64,000 nt of DNA from Comamonas sp. SCN 67-35 (lineage in GTDB: Bacteria; Pseudomonadota; Gammaproteobacteria; Burkholderiales; Burkholderiaceae_C): assembly GCA_001725255.1 (NCBI GenBank), contig MEFV01000007.1, positions 124,001 to 188,000 on the forward strand. Reading direction: 5' to 3'. The position numbers and the translations under genes are program-made. The notes beneath the pieces are model-generated. The model had not been told where the DNA came from. It searched no databases and saw only the letters and a program-made list of their open reading frames with translations. The first letter of the stretch is position 1. Every line of letters starts with the position of its first letter. Below are positions 20,687 to 28,460 of the stretch, in pieces.

Positions 20687-21264
20687 CGGCGGCCAAGCGC
20701 CTTGCGAGCGGTGCTCCACAGCACGAGCGAGGCCGCGCCCAGCACCGACTTGACCACGTCGCCGATGAGGAAGGGCGCCACGCCCAGCGCCCAGCCCTTG
20801 GCCGCGCCGATCATCGCGCCCAGCCACAGCCCGCCGATCGCCAGGATCAGCGTGGTGCACAGCAGCATGGCGCCGAAGGCGCGCACGGGACGCGCGCCAT
20901 CAAAGCCGCGCGCGGCGAGCCACCCCATCAGCACCGCGCCGACGGGGAAGGCAAACAGGTAACCGGCCGTCGGCCCGACGAAGGGCGCGAGCCCGCCCTT
21001 GCCGCCCGCAAGCACCGGCATGCCCAACGCGGCCTCCAGCAGCCAGGCCAGCACCGTGATGCCGCCCAGGCGCCAGCCGTAGAGCGCGCCCACCATCAGC
21101 ACCGCGAAGGTCTGCATGGAGACGGGCACCGGCACCATGGGGATGCTGATGTAGGACGATGCGGTGAGCACGCCCGTGCCGACGAGCACCAGCGCCGCCT
21201 GGCGCAGCCAGTGCGCGCCACCGGCGGCGCCATGGGGAAGAACCACCGAAGCTTCTTGTGTCAT
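20683..21264 (-). CDS. bioY: Biotin transporter substrate-binding subunit BioY
   Basis: 193 residues, six predicted membrane segments, with the BioY features SYISIPMVPVPVSMQTFAVL near the start and GGKGGLAPFVGPTAGYL in the middle. BioY is the S-component of ECF biotin transporters, and in some proteobacteria works without a dedicated ATPase; no bioMN genes are here. The ATG at 21264 (MTQEAS) is used. A longer in-frame start at 21324 falls within the promoter. It is divergent from birA, with a BirA-type operator over its -35 element, so biotin-dependent repression is likely. Confidence 0.93.
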   Translation of the reverse strand: MTQEASVVLPHGAAGGAHWLRQAALVLVGTGVLTASSYISIPMVPVPVSMQTFAVLMVGALYGWRLGGITVLAWLLEAALGMPVLAGGKGGLAPFVGPTAGYLFAFPVGAVLMGWLAARGFDGARPVRAFGAMLLCTTLILAIGGLWLGAMIGAAKGWALGVAPFLIGDVVKSVLGAASLVLWSTARKALGRR

Positions 21265-21323
21265 GGATGAATTCCTGTAAAAACCACGAGCGGGCCGACC
21301 CTCGGCCACGCCAACCAGGCGCA

Positions 21324-21353
21324 AGTATCGGCATCCGCCCGCCTCATGTCAAC
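21324..21353 (-). promoter_or_regulatory. Probable bioY promoter
   Basis: On the minus strand TTGACA (21353-21348) is followed after 18 bases by GATACT (21329-21324). The -35 is consensus and lies inside one half of the BirA-type operator, so repressor binding would block it. The transcript leader would be roughly 50 bases. Confidence 0.5.
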
Positions 21354-21377
21354 TTGAATTCATAATTACGTTGACAA
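21346..21377. promoter_or_regulatory. BirA-type operator between bioY and birA
   Basis: ATGTCAACT, 14 bases, then CGTTGACAA. The core arms TGTCAAC and GTTGACA are perfect inverted repeats. The published bacterial BirA-site consensus is TTGTAAACC-(N14/15)-GGTTTACAA, and this site matches it in arm length, spacing and most positions. The adjacent birA product keeps its DNA-binding domain. Confidence 0.75.
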
Positions 21378-21432
21378 TACCTGCGGCGCGCCCCGGCTGT
21401 TTTCCAAGGGGATTTGCGGGCACACTCGGCCC

Positions 21433-22410
21433 ATGAAGCGCGCCCTGTCCCCCCACGAAGTGATGCAGCGGCTGGCGCCGGGCACGCCCATTTCGGGCGA
21501 GGCGCTGGCCGAGCAGCTCGGCGTGACGCGCGCTGCCGTCTGGAAGCAGATCGCCGCGCTGCGCGCGCTCGGCCTGCCGATCGAGGCACGCACCAACGTG
21601 GGCTACAGCCTGCCCTGGCCCGTCGAATTGCTGGATGCCACGCGCATCGCCCAGCTCAGCGGCGAGGCCGGGCCACCAGTGCAGGTGCATTGGGCGCTGG
21701 ATTCGACGCAGGACGAGCTGGCGCGCACGCTGCAGGCCCAGCCCGACCTGGCCGTGGTGCTGGCCGAGCAGCAGACCGGCGGGCGCGGGCGCCGGGGCCA
21801 CGCCTGGCGCTCGCCGCCGTGCATGGGTGTGTACCTGTCGTGCCTCAAGCGCTTCGCGGGCGGCCCGGCCACGCTGTCGGGGCTGTCGATCGCGGCGGGC
21901 GTGTGCGCCGCGCAGGCGCTGGCGGAGCTGGGCGTGCCCGACCTGCGCCTGAAATGGCCCAACGACCTGCTGGCGCGCGGCGCCAAGCTCGCGGGCATCC
22001 TGATCGAGGTGCAGGGCGAGTACGACGGCCCCTGCACCGCGCGCGTGGGCGTGGGCGTGAACCTGCGCCTGCCGGACGATTTGCACGAGAGCGTGAGCCA
22101 GCCGGTGATCGACCTGGCCACGCTGTGCGACGGCACGCCGCCGGGGCGCAACGCGATCGCGGCGGCGCTGATCCGCCACCTGCGCGCGGGGCTGCTGGGC
22201 TTCGAGCGCGCGGGCCTGGCGCCGTTTCTGGCGGACTTCGCGCGGCTGGATGCGCTGGCCGGCCAGCCCTTGCGGCTTGACGGTGCGGGGGTGCCGAACG
22301 AGGGCACGGGCCGGGGTATCAACGAACGCGGCGCGTTGCGCGTGGAGCACGCGGGCAGCGTCACGCTGATCGAGAGCAGCCAAGTGTCGGTGCGCCTGGC
22401 CACCAACTGA
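21433..22410 (+). CDS. birA: Bifunctional biotin-[acetyl-CoA-carboxylase] ligase / biotin operon repressor BirA
   Basis: 325 residues. An N-terminal winged helix (about 15-65, ISGEALAEQLGVTRAAVWKQ) precedes the ligase domain with GRGRRGHAW (biotinyl-AMP loop) and LKWPNDLLARGAKLAGILIE. The C-terminal SH3-like domain completes the fold. The enzyme activates biotin with ATP and attaches it to acetyl-CoA carboxylase. With the HTH it can also repress transcription. The divergent bioY gene and the 32-bp operator between them are the evident target. It converges with moaE, with four bases between the two stop codons. Confidence 0.95.
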   Translation: MKRALSPHEVMQRLAPGTPISGEALAEQLGVTRAAVWKQIAALRALGLPIEARTNVGYSLPWPVELLDATRIAQLSGEAGPPVQVHWALDSTQDELARTLQAQPDLAVVLAEQQTGGRGRRGHAWRSPPCMGVYLSCLKRFAGGPATLSGLSIAAGVCAAQALAELGVPDLRLKWPNDLLARGAKLAGILIEVQGEYDGPCTARVGVGVNLRLPDDLHESVSQPVIDLATLCDGTPPGRNAIAAALIRHLRAGLLGFERAGLAPFLADFARLDALAGQPLRLDGAGVPNEGTGRGINERGALRVEHAGSVTLIESSQVSVRLATN

Positions 22411-22414
22411 ACGC

Positions 22415-22903
22415 TCATCCTTCCCGCAGCGCCATCGGCGCGACCTGCACACCCCAGCGCGACAGCGCCGCGTCGTCGCTCTCGCGCGCATCGACCCAGC
22501 GCGCGCCCTCGGGCGTGGTCTCCTTCTTCCAGAACGGCGCCTGCGTCTTGAGGTAGTCCATGAGGAATTCGCAGGCCTCGAAGGCCTCGCGCCGGTGCGC
22601 GGATGTCACGGCCACGAGCACGATCTGATCGGGCGGCCGCAGCGGCCCGACGCGGTGGATCACGCGCACGCCGACCACCTCAAAGCGACGGCGCGCCTCC
22701 TCGATCATCGCGGCGATGGCCTTTTCGGTCATGCCGGGGTAGTGCTCCAGCTCCATCGCCTCGATGGGCTGGCCGCCGCTGCGGTCGCGCACGGTGCCGA
22801 CGAAACAGCACACCGCGCCCACGCGCGCATCCTCGGCGCGCAGCCGCGCCAGTTCGGCGGAGACGTCGAAATCCTCGGTCTGGATGGAGATGCGGCTATG
22901 CAT
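22415..22903 (-). CDS. moaE: Molybdopterin synthase catalytic subunit MoaE
   Basis: 162 residues, family length. Typical segments are VGAVCCFVGTVRD near 30-42, MELEHYPGMTEKAI, VIHRVGPLRPPDQIVLVAV and the C-terminal FWKKETTPEGARWVDA with the active-site lysines. With MoaD it converts cyclic pyranopterin monophosphate to molybdopterin in the cytoplasm. Unusually, two small plus-strand genes separate it from moaD. Its ATG at 22903 lies 52 bases from the divergent small gene at 22955. It converges with birA. Confidence 0.95.
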   Translation of the reverse strand: MHSRISIQTEDFDVSAELARLRAEDARVGAVCCFVGTVRDRSGGQPIEAMELEHYPGMTEKAIAAMIEEARRRFEVVGVRVIHRVGPLRPPDQIVLVAVTSAHRREAFEACEFLMDYLKTQAPFWKKETTPEGARWVDARESDDAALSRWGVQVAPMALREG

Positions 22904-22954
22904 GGCAGGGCGCGGTTTTGCTACAGTGACCGGCTACTGTACCCCTCGCCTCCC

Positions 22955-23209
22955 ATGGTCACGCACGCCTTCATCGCCCACGGCTACACGCTCTACCCCT
23001 CGCCGCACAGCGCGCACCGCACGGTGTTCGAATTCCATGTGTTCGTGCCCCACCCCTACGCCCTCATCGACCTGCCGAGCTTTGCCCTGCAGGGCCGCGC
23101 CAGACTGTTTGCCGCGCACCGCGTGGCCGACGGCAAGATGGGGCAGCTCGTGAGTTTCGAGCTGGAGGCGGACCGCGTGCGCTTCGAGCAGCGCTTCACG
23201 CCCGACTGA
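22955..23209 (+). CDS. Small conserved-looking hypothetical protein
   Basis: 84 residues, MVTHAFIAHGYTLYPSPHSAHRTV near the start, rich in aromatic residues and histidine, without membrane segments. No domain is recognised. It is divergent from moaE and followed after three bases by another small gene in the same direction; the two probably form one transcript. A longer frame reaching back into moaE on the opposite strand is judged an artefact. Codon use looks coding, with high third-position GC. Function unknown. Confidence 0.55.
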   Translation: MVTHAFIAHGYTLYPSPHSAHRTVFEFHVFVPHPYALIDLPSFALQGRARLFAAHRVADGKMGQLVSFELEADRVRFEQRFTPD

Positions 23210-23212
23210 ATC

Positions 23213-23539
23213 GTGGACGACGGCAACCAGATCCTCGTGCCGCCTTCGTTCATCGCGCTGTGCAGCGACGAGCGCGGGCGGCTGCGCGAGACGCCCGACA
23301 CCGTGCGCGAGCGCTACGAACTGTGTGAAGACCTGGCCTGCGGCCTGGTGGCGCAGGCGCAGGCGCAGGCGCTCTACCATGAGGCGCCTTCGGAGGCAGG
23401 CGTGCTGCGCGGCATCCACGCCGCCGTGGCCAGCCCGGCCACGGGGCTGGCGCCCCTGGAAGCGCGCTGGGTGGTGCTGCGCCTGGCCGAGCTGCTGAAC
23501 TGGCCCGCGCCTGATGAGTTCGATCTCAGCCGCCCGTGA
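23213..23539 (+). CDS. Conserved hypothetical protein (GTG start)
   Basis: 108 residues starting GTG-GAC-GAC, four bases after the previous stop. Segments such as ILVPPSFIALC, VRERYELCEDLA and RWVVLRLAELLNWP look conserved. I recall similar short betaproteobacterial proteins labelled as chaperone-type ATPases, but no nucleotide-binding motif is visible, so that label is not adopted. Probably soluble and helical. Its 3' end overlaps the convergent moaD by 14 bases. Confidence 0.6.
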   Translation: MDDGNQILVPPSFIALCSDERGRLRETPDTVRERYELCEDLACGLVAQAQAQALYHEAPSEAGVLRGIHAAVASPATGLAPLEARWVVLRLAELLNWPAPDEFDLSRP

Positions 23540-23786
23540 CCGGCGGAAAGAACGCCACCTCGGCGCCATCGGCCAGCACAACATCCGCCGTCGCCATGAC
23601 CTGATCCACGGCCATGCGCACCGCGCGGCCCTCGGCCAGGCCTTCGGCCCAGGGCGCGCCGCGCGCGACCAGTTCGGCGCGCAGCGCGGCGAGCGTGGCG
23701 GCCCCGGTGGTGACGCGCTCGCTGTCCTGGCCCACGGCCTCGCGGATCGAGGCGAAATAGCGCACGGTGATGGTTTTTGAGGTCAT
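23526..23786 (-). CDS. moaD: Molybdopterin synthase sulfur carrier subunit MoaD
   Basis: 86 residues with the beta-grasp ubiquitin-like fold pattern (ITVRYFASIREAVGQD at the start) and the required C-terminal Gly-Gly (FFPPVTGG). The thiocarboxylated C-terminal glycine donates sulfur to the MoaE active site. Its start codon overlaps the moeA stop codon, so mobB-moeA-moaD form one minus-strand operon with 4-base overlaps. The catalytic partner moaE is 620 bases further on, past two opposite-strand genes. Confidence 0.95.
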   Translation of the reverse strand: MTSKTITVRYFASIREAVGQDSERVTTGAATLAALRAELVARGAPWAEGLAEGRAVRMAVDQVMATADVVLADGAEVAFFPPVTGG

Positions 23787-25015
23787 GACAGCAGTTGCGC
23801 GAAGGGGAGAAAGCGCACCGCGTCGCCCGCGGCGATCGGGGTGTGGGGCGGGCTGTCGATCAGGCCATCGGCCCAGACGGTGGAGGTGAGCACGCCCGAG
23901 CTCTGGTTGGCAAAGCGCTCCAGCCGCCCGTCCGCGCCCCAGCGCGCGCGCAGGAACTCGCGGCGCGCATCGACCTTGCCGCCGTCAAAGCCCGCGACGG
24001 CCGTGACCGCCCGGGGCGCCACGTCCACCACGCCCTGCAGCCGTAGCAGGAAGGGCCGCGCCAGCAGCACGAAGGTGATGAAGCTGGACACCGGGTTGCC
24101 CGGCAGCCCGATGAGGTGCGCGCTCCGCGCGCCGCTTTGCACGTGGCCATAGGCAAAGGGCTTGCCGGGCTTGATGGCGATCTTCCACAGGTCGAGCGCG
24201 CCGAGCCGCTGCACGGCGGGCTTGACGTGGTCTTCCTCGCCAACCGAGACGCCGCCGCTGGTGACGATGACGTCGCAGCGCTCGGCGGCCTGCCGCAGCG
24301 CCTCGACGGTGGCGTCCAGCGTGTCCTCGACCACGCCCAGGTCCAGCACCTCGCAGCCCAGGCGCGCGAGCAAGCTGCGCAGGAAGTAGCGGTTGCTGTT
24401 GTAGATGGCGCCCTCGCGCATCTGCTCGGGCGCGACGGTGCCGGGCATGATGAGTTCGTCCCCGGTCGAGAACAGCGCCACGCGCGGGCGGCGCACCACG
24501 GGCACCTCGGCCAGGCCTATGCTCGCGGCCAGGCCCAGCGCGGCCGGGCCCAGGCGCGTGCCGGCGGCCAGCACGGCGCTGCCGCGCACGATGTCCTCGC
24601 CCGCGCGGCGTATGCACTGGCCGGGCCGGGGCACGACGTTGACCTGCACCCGTTCGCCCTCCCGCGGCGCGCATTCTTCCTGCATGACGACGGCGTCCGC
24701 GCCCTCGGGGATAGTCGCGCCGGTGAAGATGCGCGCGGCCGTGCCCGGCGTGAGCGGCGCGCCCACGTGCCCGGCCGGGATGCGCTGCGAGACGGGCAGC
24801 ACCGCGCCCGCCCGCGCCACATCGGCTGAGCAGAGCGCGTAGCCGTCCATGGCGCTGTTGTCGCGCGGCGGCACCTGCAGCGCCGACACCAGGTCGCGCG
24901 CCAGTACCCGGCCGTCGGCGTCGAAGAGCGAGACCGATTCCGTTTCAGGCAGCACGGTGGCGTGGGCGAGCAGGTCCGCGAGCGCGTCGTCCAGGGATTT
25001 GAGGGGGGATTTCAT
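23783..25015 (-). CDS. moeA: Molybdopterin molybdenumtransferase MoeA
   Basis: 410 residues with the four MoeA regions. Seen are PPRDNSAMDGYAL near residue 50, the IFTGATIPEGADAVVMQEE segment with its adenylyl-MPT site, FSTGDEL, and VTSGGVSVGEEDHVKPA. It inserts molybdate into adenylylated molybdopterin. The ATG at 25015 overlaps the mobB stop codon (ATGA) and matches the family start; a frame extending to 25081 runs inside mobB and is rejected. The product serves molybdoenzymes, one of which, MsrP, is encoded at 60.5-61.5 kb. Confidence 0.95.
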   Translation of the reverse strand: MKSPLKSLDDALADLLAHATVLPETESVSLFDADGRVLARDLVSALQVPPRDNSAMDGYALCSADVARAGAVLPVSQRIPAGHVGAPLTPGTAARIFTGATIPEGADAVVMQEECAPREGERVQVNVVPRPGQCIRRAGEDIVRGSAVLAAGTRLGPAALGLAASIGLAEVPVVRRPRVALFSTGDELIMPGTVAPEQMREGAIYNSNRYFLRSLLARLGCEVLDLGVVEDTLDATVEALRQAAERCDVIVTSGGVSVGEEDHVKPAVQRLGALDLWKIAIKPGKPFAYGHVQSGARSAHLIGLPGNPVSSFITFVLLARPFLLRLQGVVDVAPRAVTAVAGFDGGKVDARREFLRARWGADGRLERFANQSSGVLTSTVWADGLIDSPPHTPIAAGDAVRFLPFAQLLS

Positions 25016-25569
25016 GCGGGCTCTCCTTGCATCGCCGCGGGCCGCGCGTAACTGAACCGGTCGGCGTGCCGCAGCATCCATTGCACGATACCCGCCGGGT
25101 CGTTCAGGTCAAGCAGCGGCTGGCGCGGCGGCTGGGGCAGGCGCTCGGGCCGGTCGGTCGCCACGGCCAGGATCTGCGGGTCTTCGAGGTAGCGCACGGG
25201 GCGATCGCCACGGCCAGGCTCGGGTTCGCGCCAGACCTCGATCTTGGGCAGCGGCGCGAACTTGAAGCCCTCCACCAGCACCCAGTCCACCGCGCTCAAC
25301 TGCGCCAGCAGCGCGTGCACGTCGGGCTCGTGGATGGTGGGGTATTCACGCACCAGCGCCAGGCGCTGGTCGGACGCCACCAGCACCTCGTAGGCCCCGG
25401 CCTGGCGGTGGCGCCAGCTGTCCTTGCCCGGCTGGTCGATGTCGAAACGGTGGTGCGCATGCTTGAGCACCGAGACCCTCTGCCCCCGCGCCTTCAACAG
25501 CGCGATGACCTGCTCCAGCAGCGTGGTCTTGCCGGAGCCGGAAAAGCCGGCGAACACGACCACTTTCAT
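25012..25569 (-). CDS. mobB: Molybdopterin-guanine dinucleotide biosynthesis adaptor MobB
   Basis: 185 residues. Walker A GFSGSGKTT sits at the N-terminus, followed by the MobB signature VLKHAHHRFDIDQPGKDSWRHR in approximate form, and VLVEGFKF later. MobB is a small GTPase-like protein that assists MobA in forming the guanine dinucleotide cofactor. It is the first gene of the mobB-moeA-moaD operon. The region upstream, shared with thrC's 3' end, holds an intergenic palindrome at 25588-25627. Confidence 0.92.
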   Translation of the reverse strand: MKVVVFAGFSGSGKTTLLEQVIALLKARGQRVSVLKHAHHRFDIDQPGKDSWRHRQAGAYEVLVASDQRLALVREYPTIHEPDVHALLAQLSAVDWVLVEGFKFAPLPKIEVWREPEPGRGDRPVRYLEDPQILAVATDRPERLPQPPRQPLLDLNDPAGIVQWMLRHADRFSYARPAAMQGEPA

Positions 25570-25587
25570 TGGATACTCCTGAATCGA

Positions 25588-25627
25588 GAGCTGCCCGCGC
25601 TTGATGGATAAGCGCTAGAGGCCGATT
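25588..25627. repeat. Intergenic palindromic repeat, copy 1 (thrC/mobB)
   Basis: Core GCGCTTGATGGATAAGCGC with partly matching outer arms, between the thrC stop and the mobB start. It is one of five copies in this window sharing a GCGCTT-(TGCCATC or complement)-AAGCGC core. Confidence 0.6.
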
Positions 25628-25633
25628 TGACCA

Positions 25634-27061
25634 TTAATTTTTGCCATACCGAACGATCAGCGCCTTGACCTGCTCGACATCGGCGGACAGCACGGTGACG
25701 CGCTTGGGCAGGTCCTCGATGCCGTCGAACCTGGCCGGGCGCTCGGGCGGATGGCCCAGGGCCTCGGTGATGGTCTCGGCGAACTTGATCGGCAGCGCGG
25801 TCTCCAGCACGATCATGGGCACGCGACCGCGGTGCTCGCGCGCCACCTTCACACCATCGGCCGTGTGCGTGTCTATGGTCACGCCATGGCGCTCGTGCAC
25901 GTCGCGTATCGTCGCGAGGCGGTCGGCATGGGTGCTGCGTCCGCTCTGAAAGCCGAAGCGCCCGGCGGCCTGCGCGAAGCGCGCATCGCCGCTCAGGTCG
26001 AAATAACCCCGGCTGGCCAGTTGCGTGCCGAACAGCTCGCGCGTGGCCGCGCCGTCGCGCCCGAGCAGATCGAAGATGAAACGCTCGAAATTGCTCGCCT
26101 TCGAAATATCCATCGAAGGGCTCGATGTCTCCAGCGTGTCGGCCGCGGCGCGCACGCGGTAGACGCCGGTGCGAAAGAACTCGTCGAGCACGTCGTTCTC
26201 GTTCGTCGCCACCACCAGACGGGCGATCGGCAGCCCCATCTGCCGCGCCACGTGGCCCGCGCAGACGTTGCCGAAATTGCCGCTGGGCACGGTGAAGCTC
26301 ACCTGCTCGGCATCGCCGCGCGTGGCCTGAAAGTAGCCTGCAAAGTAGTACACCACCTGCGCCAGCAGCCGCGCCCAGTTGATCGAATTGACCGTGCCGA
26401 TGCGGTGACGCGCCTTGAATTCAAGGTCATTGCTCACCGCCTTGACGATGTCCTGGCAGTCGTCGAACACGCCCTCGATGGCGATGTTGTGGATGTTCGC
26501 GTCCTGCAGGCTGAACATCTGCGCCTGCTGGAACGGGCTCATGCGCCCGTGCGGGCTGAGCATGAAGACGCGGATGCCCTGCTTGCCGCGCATCGCGTAT
26601 TCGGCGGCGCTGCCGGTGTCGCCGCTGGTCGCGCCCAGGATGTTGAGCTGCTGCCCGCGCCGCGCCAGTTCGTACTCAAACAGATGGCCCAGCAACTGCA
26701 TCGCCATGTCCTTGAACGCGAGCGTCGGGCCGTTGGACAGGCTTTCAAGGTAGAAGCCGTCGCCGAGCGGCTTGAGCGGCACGATGGCGCGCGCGCCGAA
26801 GACCTCGGCGGTATAGGTCTTGTCGCAGATCGCCTTCAGGTCGGCGGCCGGAATGTCGTCTATGTACAGGCTCAGGATTTCAAACGCCAGCGCCGCGTAA
26901 CCCTCGCTCGCGTGCACCGCGCGCAGGCGCGCCAGCTCGGCCGCGTCGATCCGCGGATAGCGCTCGGGCAGGTACAGGCCGCCATCGGGCGCGAGGCCTT
27001 CGAGCAGGATGTCGCAGAACTGGCGCGGGGTCGCGTCGCCACGGGTAGAGAGGTAGCGCAT
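25634..27061 (-). CDS. thrC: Threonine synthase
   Basis: 475 residues of the long (fungal/proteobacterial) threonine synthase type. The start MRYLSTRGDATPRQFCD and DGGLYLPE are typical. The PLP lysine lies in GPTLAFKDMAMQ, and ATSGDTGSAA and PSGNFGNVCAG bind phosphate and substrate. It converts O-phosphohomoserine to threonine. The ATG at 27061 overlaps the hom stop by one base (TGATG), so hom-thrC are translationally coupled. The open frame continues far upstream inside hom in a different frame and is not coding. thrB is not in the window. Confidence 0.96.
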   Translation of the reverse strand: MRYLSTRGDATPRQFCDILLEGLAPDGGLYLPERYPRIDAAELARLRAVHASEGYAALAFEILSLYIDDIPAADLKAICDKTYTAEVFGARAIVPLKPLGDGFYLESLSNGPTLAFKDMAMQLLGHLFEYELARRGQQLNILGATSGDTGSAAEYAMRGKQGIRVFMLSPHGRMSPFQQAQMFSLQDANIHNIAIEGVFDDCQDIVKAVSNDLEFKARHRIGTVNSINWARLLAQVVYYFAGYFQATRGDAEQVSFTVPSGNFGNVCAGHVARQMGLPIARLVVATNENDVLDEFFRTGVYRVRAAADTLETSSPSMDISKASNFERFIFDLLGRDGAATRELFGTQLASRGYFDLSGDARFAQAAGRFGFQSGRSTHADRLATIRDVHERHGVTIDTHTADGVKVAREHRGRVPMIVLETALPIKFAETITEALGHPPERPARFDGIEDLPKRVTVLSADVEQVKALIVRYGKN

Positions 27062-28395
27062 CAGTTCAGCTCTTCCTTGCGGATGCGCGTGATCGGCGCC
27101 AGCACCGTGGGCAGTGGCTGGATCTGCGCCAGCGCCGCGTCCAGGTCGCCCTCGCGCGTGTCGTGCGTGAGGATAATCAGGTCGGTCTGCGTGCTGCCCT
27201 CGCCGCCCACCTCGTCGGCCTCGCGCTGCAGGATGGCGTCGATGCTGATGCCCGCGCCCGCCAGGATGCCGGTGATGCGCGCCAGCACCCCGGCCTCGTC
27301 CACCACGCGGATGCGCAGGTAGTAGCCGGTGACCACGTCCGCCATCGGCAGCACCGGCAGGTCGCCGCCCGCGGCCGCCAGCGTGCTGCTCTGGAAGGCC
27401 AGCGGCGGCACGCGGTGCGCCGGGTCGGCGCCGTCGAGCCGCGCGATGTCCACCAGGTCGGCGATCACGGCGCTGGCCGTCGGTTCGCTCCCCGCGCCCT
27501 TGCCGTAGTACAGCGTCGCGCCCACGGCGTCGCCCTGCACCACCACGGCGTTCATCGCGCCGTCGACGTTGGCGATCAGGCGCCGCGCCGGGATCAGCGT
27601 GGGGTGCACGCGCAGCTCCACGCCCTTGTCCGTGCGCCGGGTGATGCCCAGCAGCTTGATGCGGTAGCCCAGCTGCTCGGCGTACTTGATGTCGGCCGAC
27701 GCAAGCTGCGTGATGCCCTCGATGTGGCATTTGTCGAACTGCACCGGAATGCCGAAGGCAATGGCGCTGATCAGCGTGGCCTTGTGCGCGGCGTCCACGC
27801 CTTCGATGTCGAAGGTCGGATCGGCCTCGGCGTAGCCCAGGCGCTGCGCGTCCTTGAGCGCGACGTCGAAATCCAGGCCACGATCGCGCATCTCGGTCAG
27901 GATGAAATTGGTCGTGCCGTTGATGATCCCGGCCACCCACTGGATGCGGTTGGCCGTCAGGCCCTCGCGCAGCGCCTTGATGATGGGGATGCCGCCGGCC
28001 ACCGCCGCCTCGAAGCCGACGATCACGCCCCGGGCCGCCGCCGCCTTGAAGATCTCGGTGCCGTGCACCGCCAGCAGCGCCTTGTTGGCCGTCACCACGT
28101 GCTTGCCCGCGGCAATCGCTTCGAGCACCAGCTGCCGCGCGATGCCGTAGCCGCCGATCAGCTCGACGACCACGTCGATCTCGGGGTTGGCGATGACCTC
28201 GCGCGCATCCGCCACCACCCGCACCGCGTCGCCGACGATGGAGCGTGCCCGCGCAGTGTCCAGATCGGCCACCATGGTGATGGTGATCGCACGCCCGGCG
28301 CGGCGGCCGATTTCTTCCTGGTTGCGCTGCAGCACCTCGAAGGTGCCGCTGCCGACGGTGCCGATGCCGAGCAGGCCGACTTGGATGGGTTTCAT
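27061..28395 (-). CDS. hom: Homoserine dehydrogenase
   Basis: 444 residues. The N-terminal Rossmann motif GLLGIGTVGSGTFEVL binds NAD(P). The catalytic domain includes GGIPIIKALREGLTAN and INGTTNFILTEM, and the C-terminal ACT domain (about 360-440, YYLRIRVVDEAGVLARI) is the usual allosteric site for threonine. It is the monofunctional form, without aspartokinase. It reduces aspartate semialdehyde to homoserine, feeding thrC directly downstream. The upstream 40 bases to alaA contain a palindromic repeat, so its promoter or a shared transcript with alaA is uncertain. Confidence 0.96.
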   Translation of the reverse strand: MKPIQVGLLGIGTVGSGTFEVLQRNQEEIGRRAGRAITITMVADLDTARARSIVGDAVRVVADAREVIANPEIDVVVELIGGYGIARQLVLEAIAAGKHVVTANKALLAVHGTEIFKAAAARGVIVGFEAAVAGGIPIIKALREGLTANRIQWVAGIINGTTNFILTEMRDRGLDFDVALKDAQRLGYAEADPTFDIEGVDAAHKATLISAIAFGIPVQFDKCHIEGITQLASADIKYAEQLGYRIKLLGITRRTDKGVELRVHPTLIPARRLIANVDGAMNAVVVQGDAVGATLYYGKGAGSEPTASAVIADLVDIARLDGADPAHRVPPLAFQSSTLAAAGGDLPVLPMADVVTGYYLRIRVVDEAGVLARITGILAGAGISIDAILQREADEVGGEGSTQTDLIILTHDTREGDLDAALAQIQPLPTVLAPITRIRKEELN

Positions 28396-28410
28396 GGTTG
28401 AGTTCTGAAT

Positions 28411-28460
28411 GAAAAACGGCTGTAACGCTTGTCCATCAAGCGCTGGCAGCTTCTTTTTTT
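28411..28460. repeat. Intergenic palindromic repeat, copy 2 (overlaps the 3' end of alaA)
   Basis: Arms GGCTGTAACGCTTG and CAAGCGCTGGCAGC surround TCCAT. This copy enters the coding region: on the minus strand it supplies the last codons of alaA (KKEAASA) and its TGA stop, which lies in the repeat core. Confidence 0.65.
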
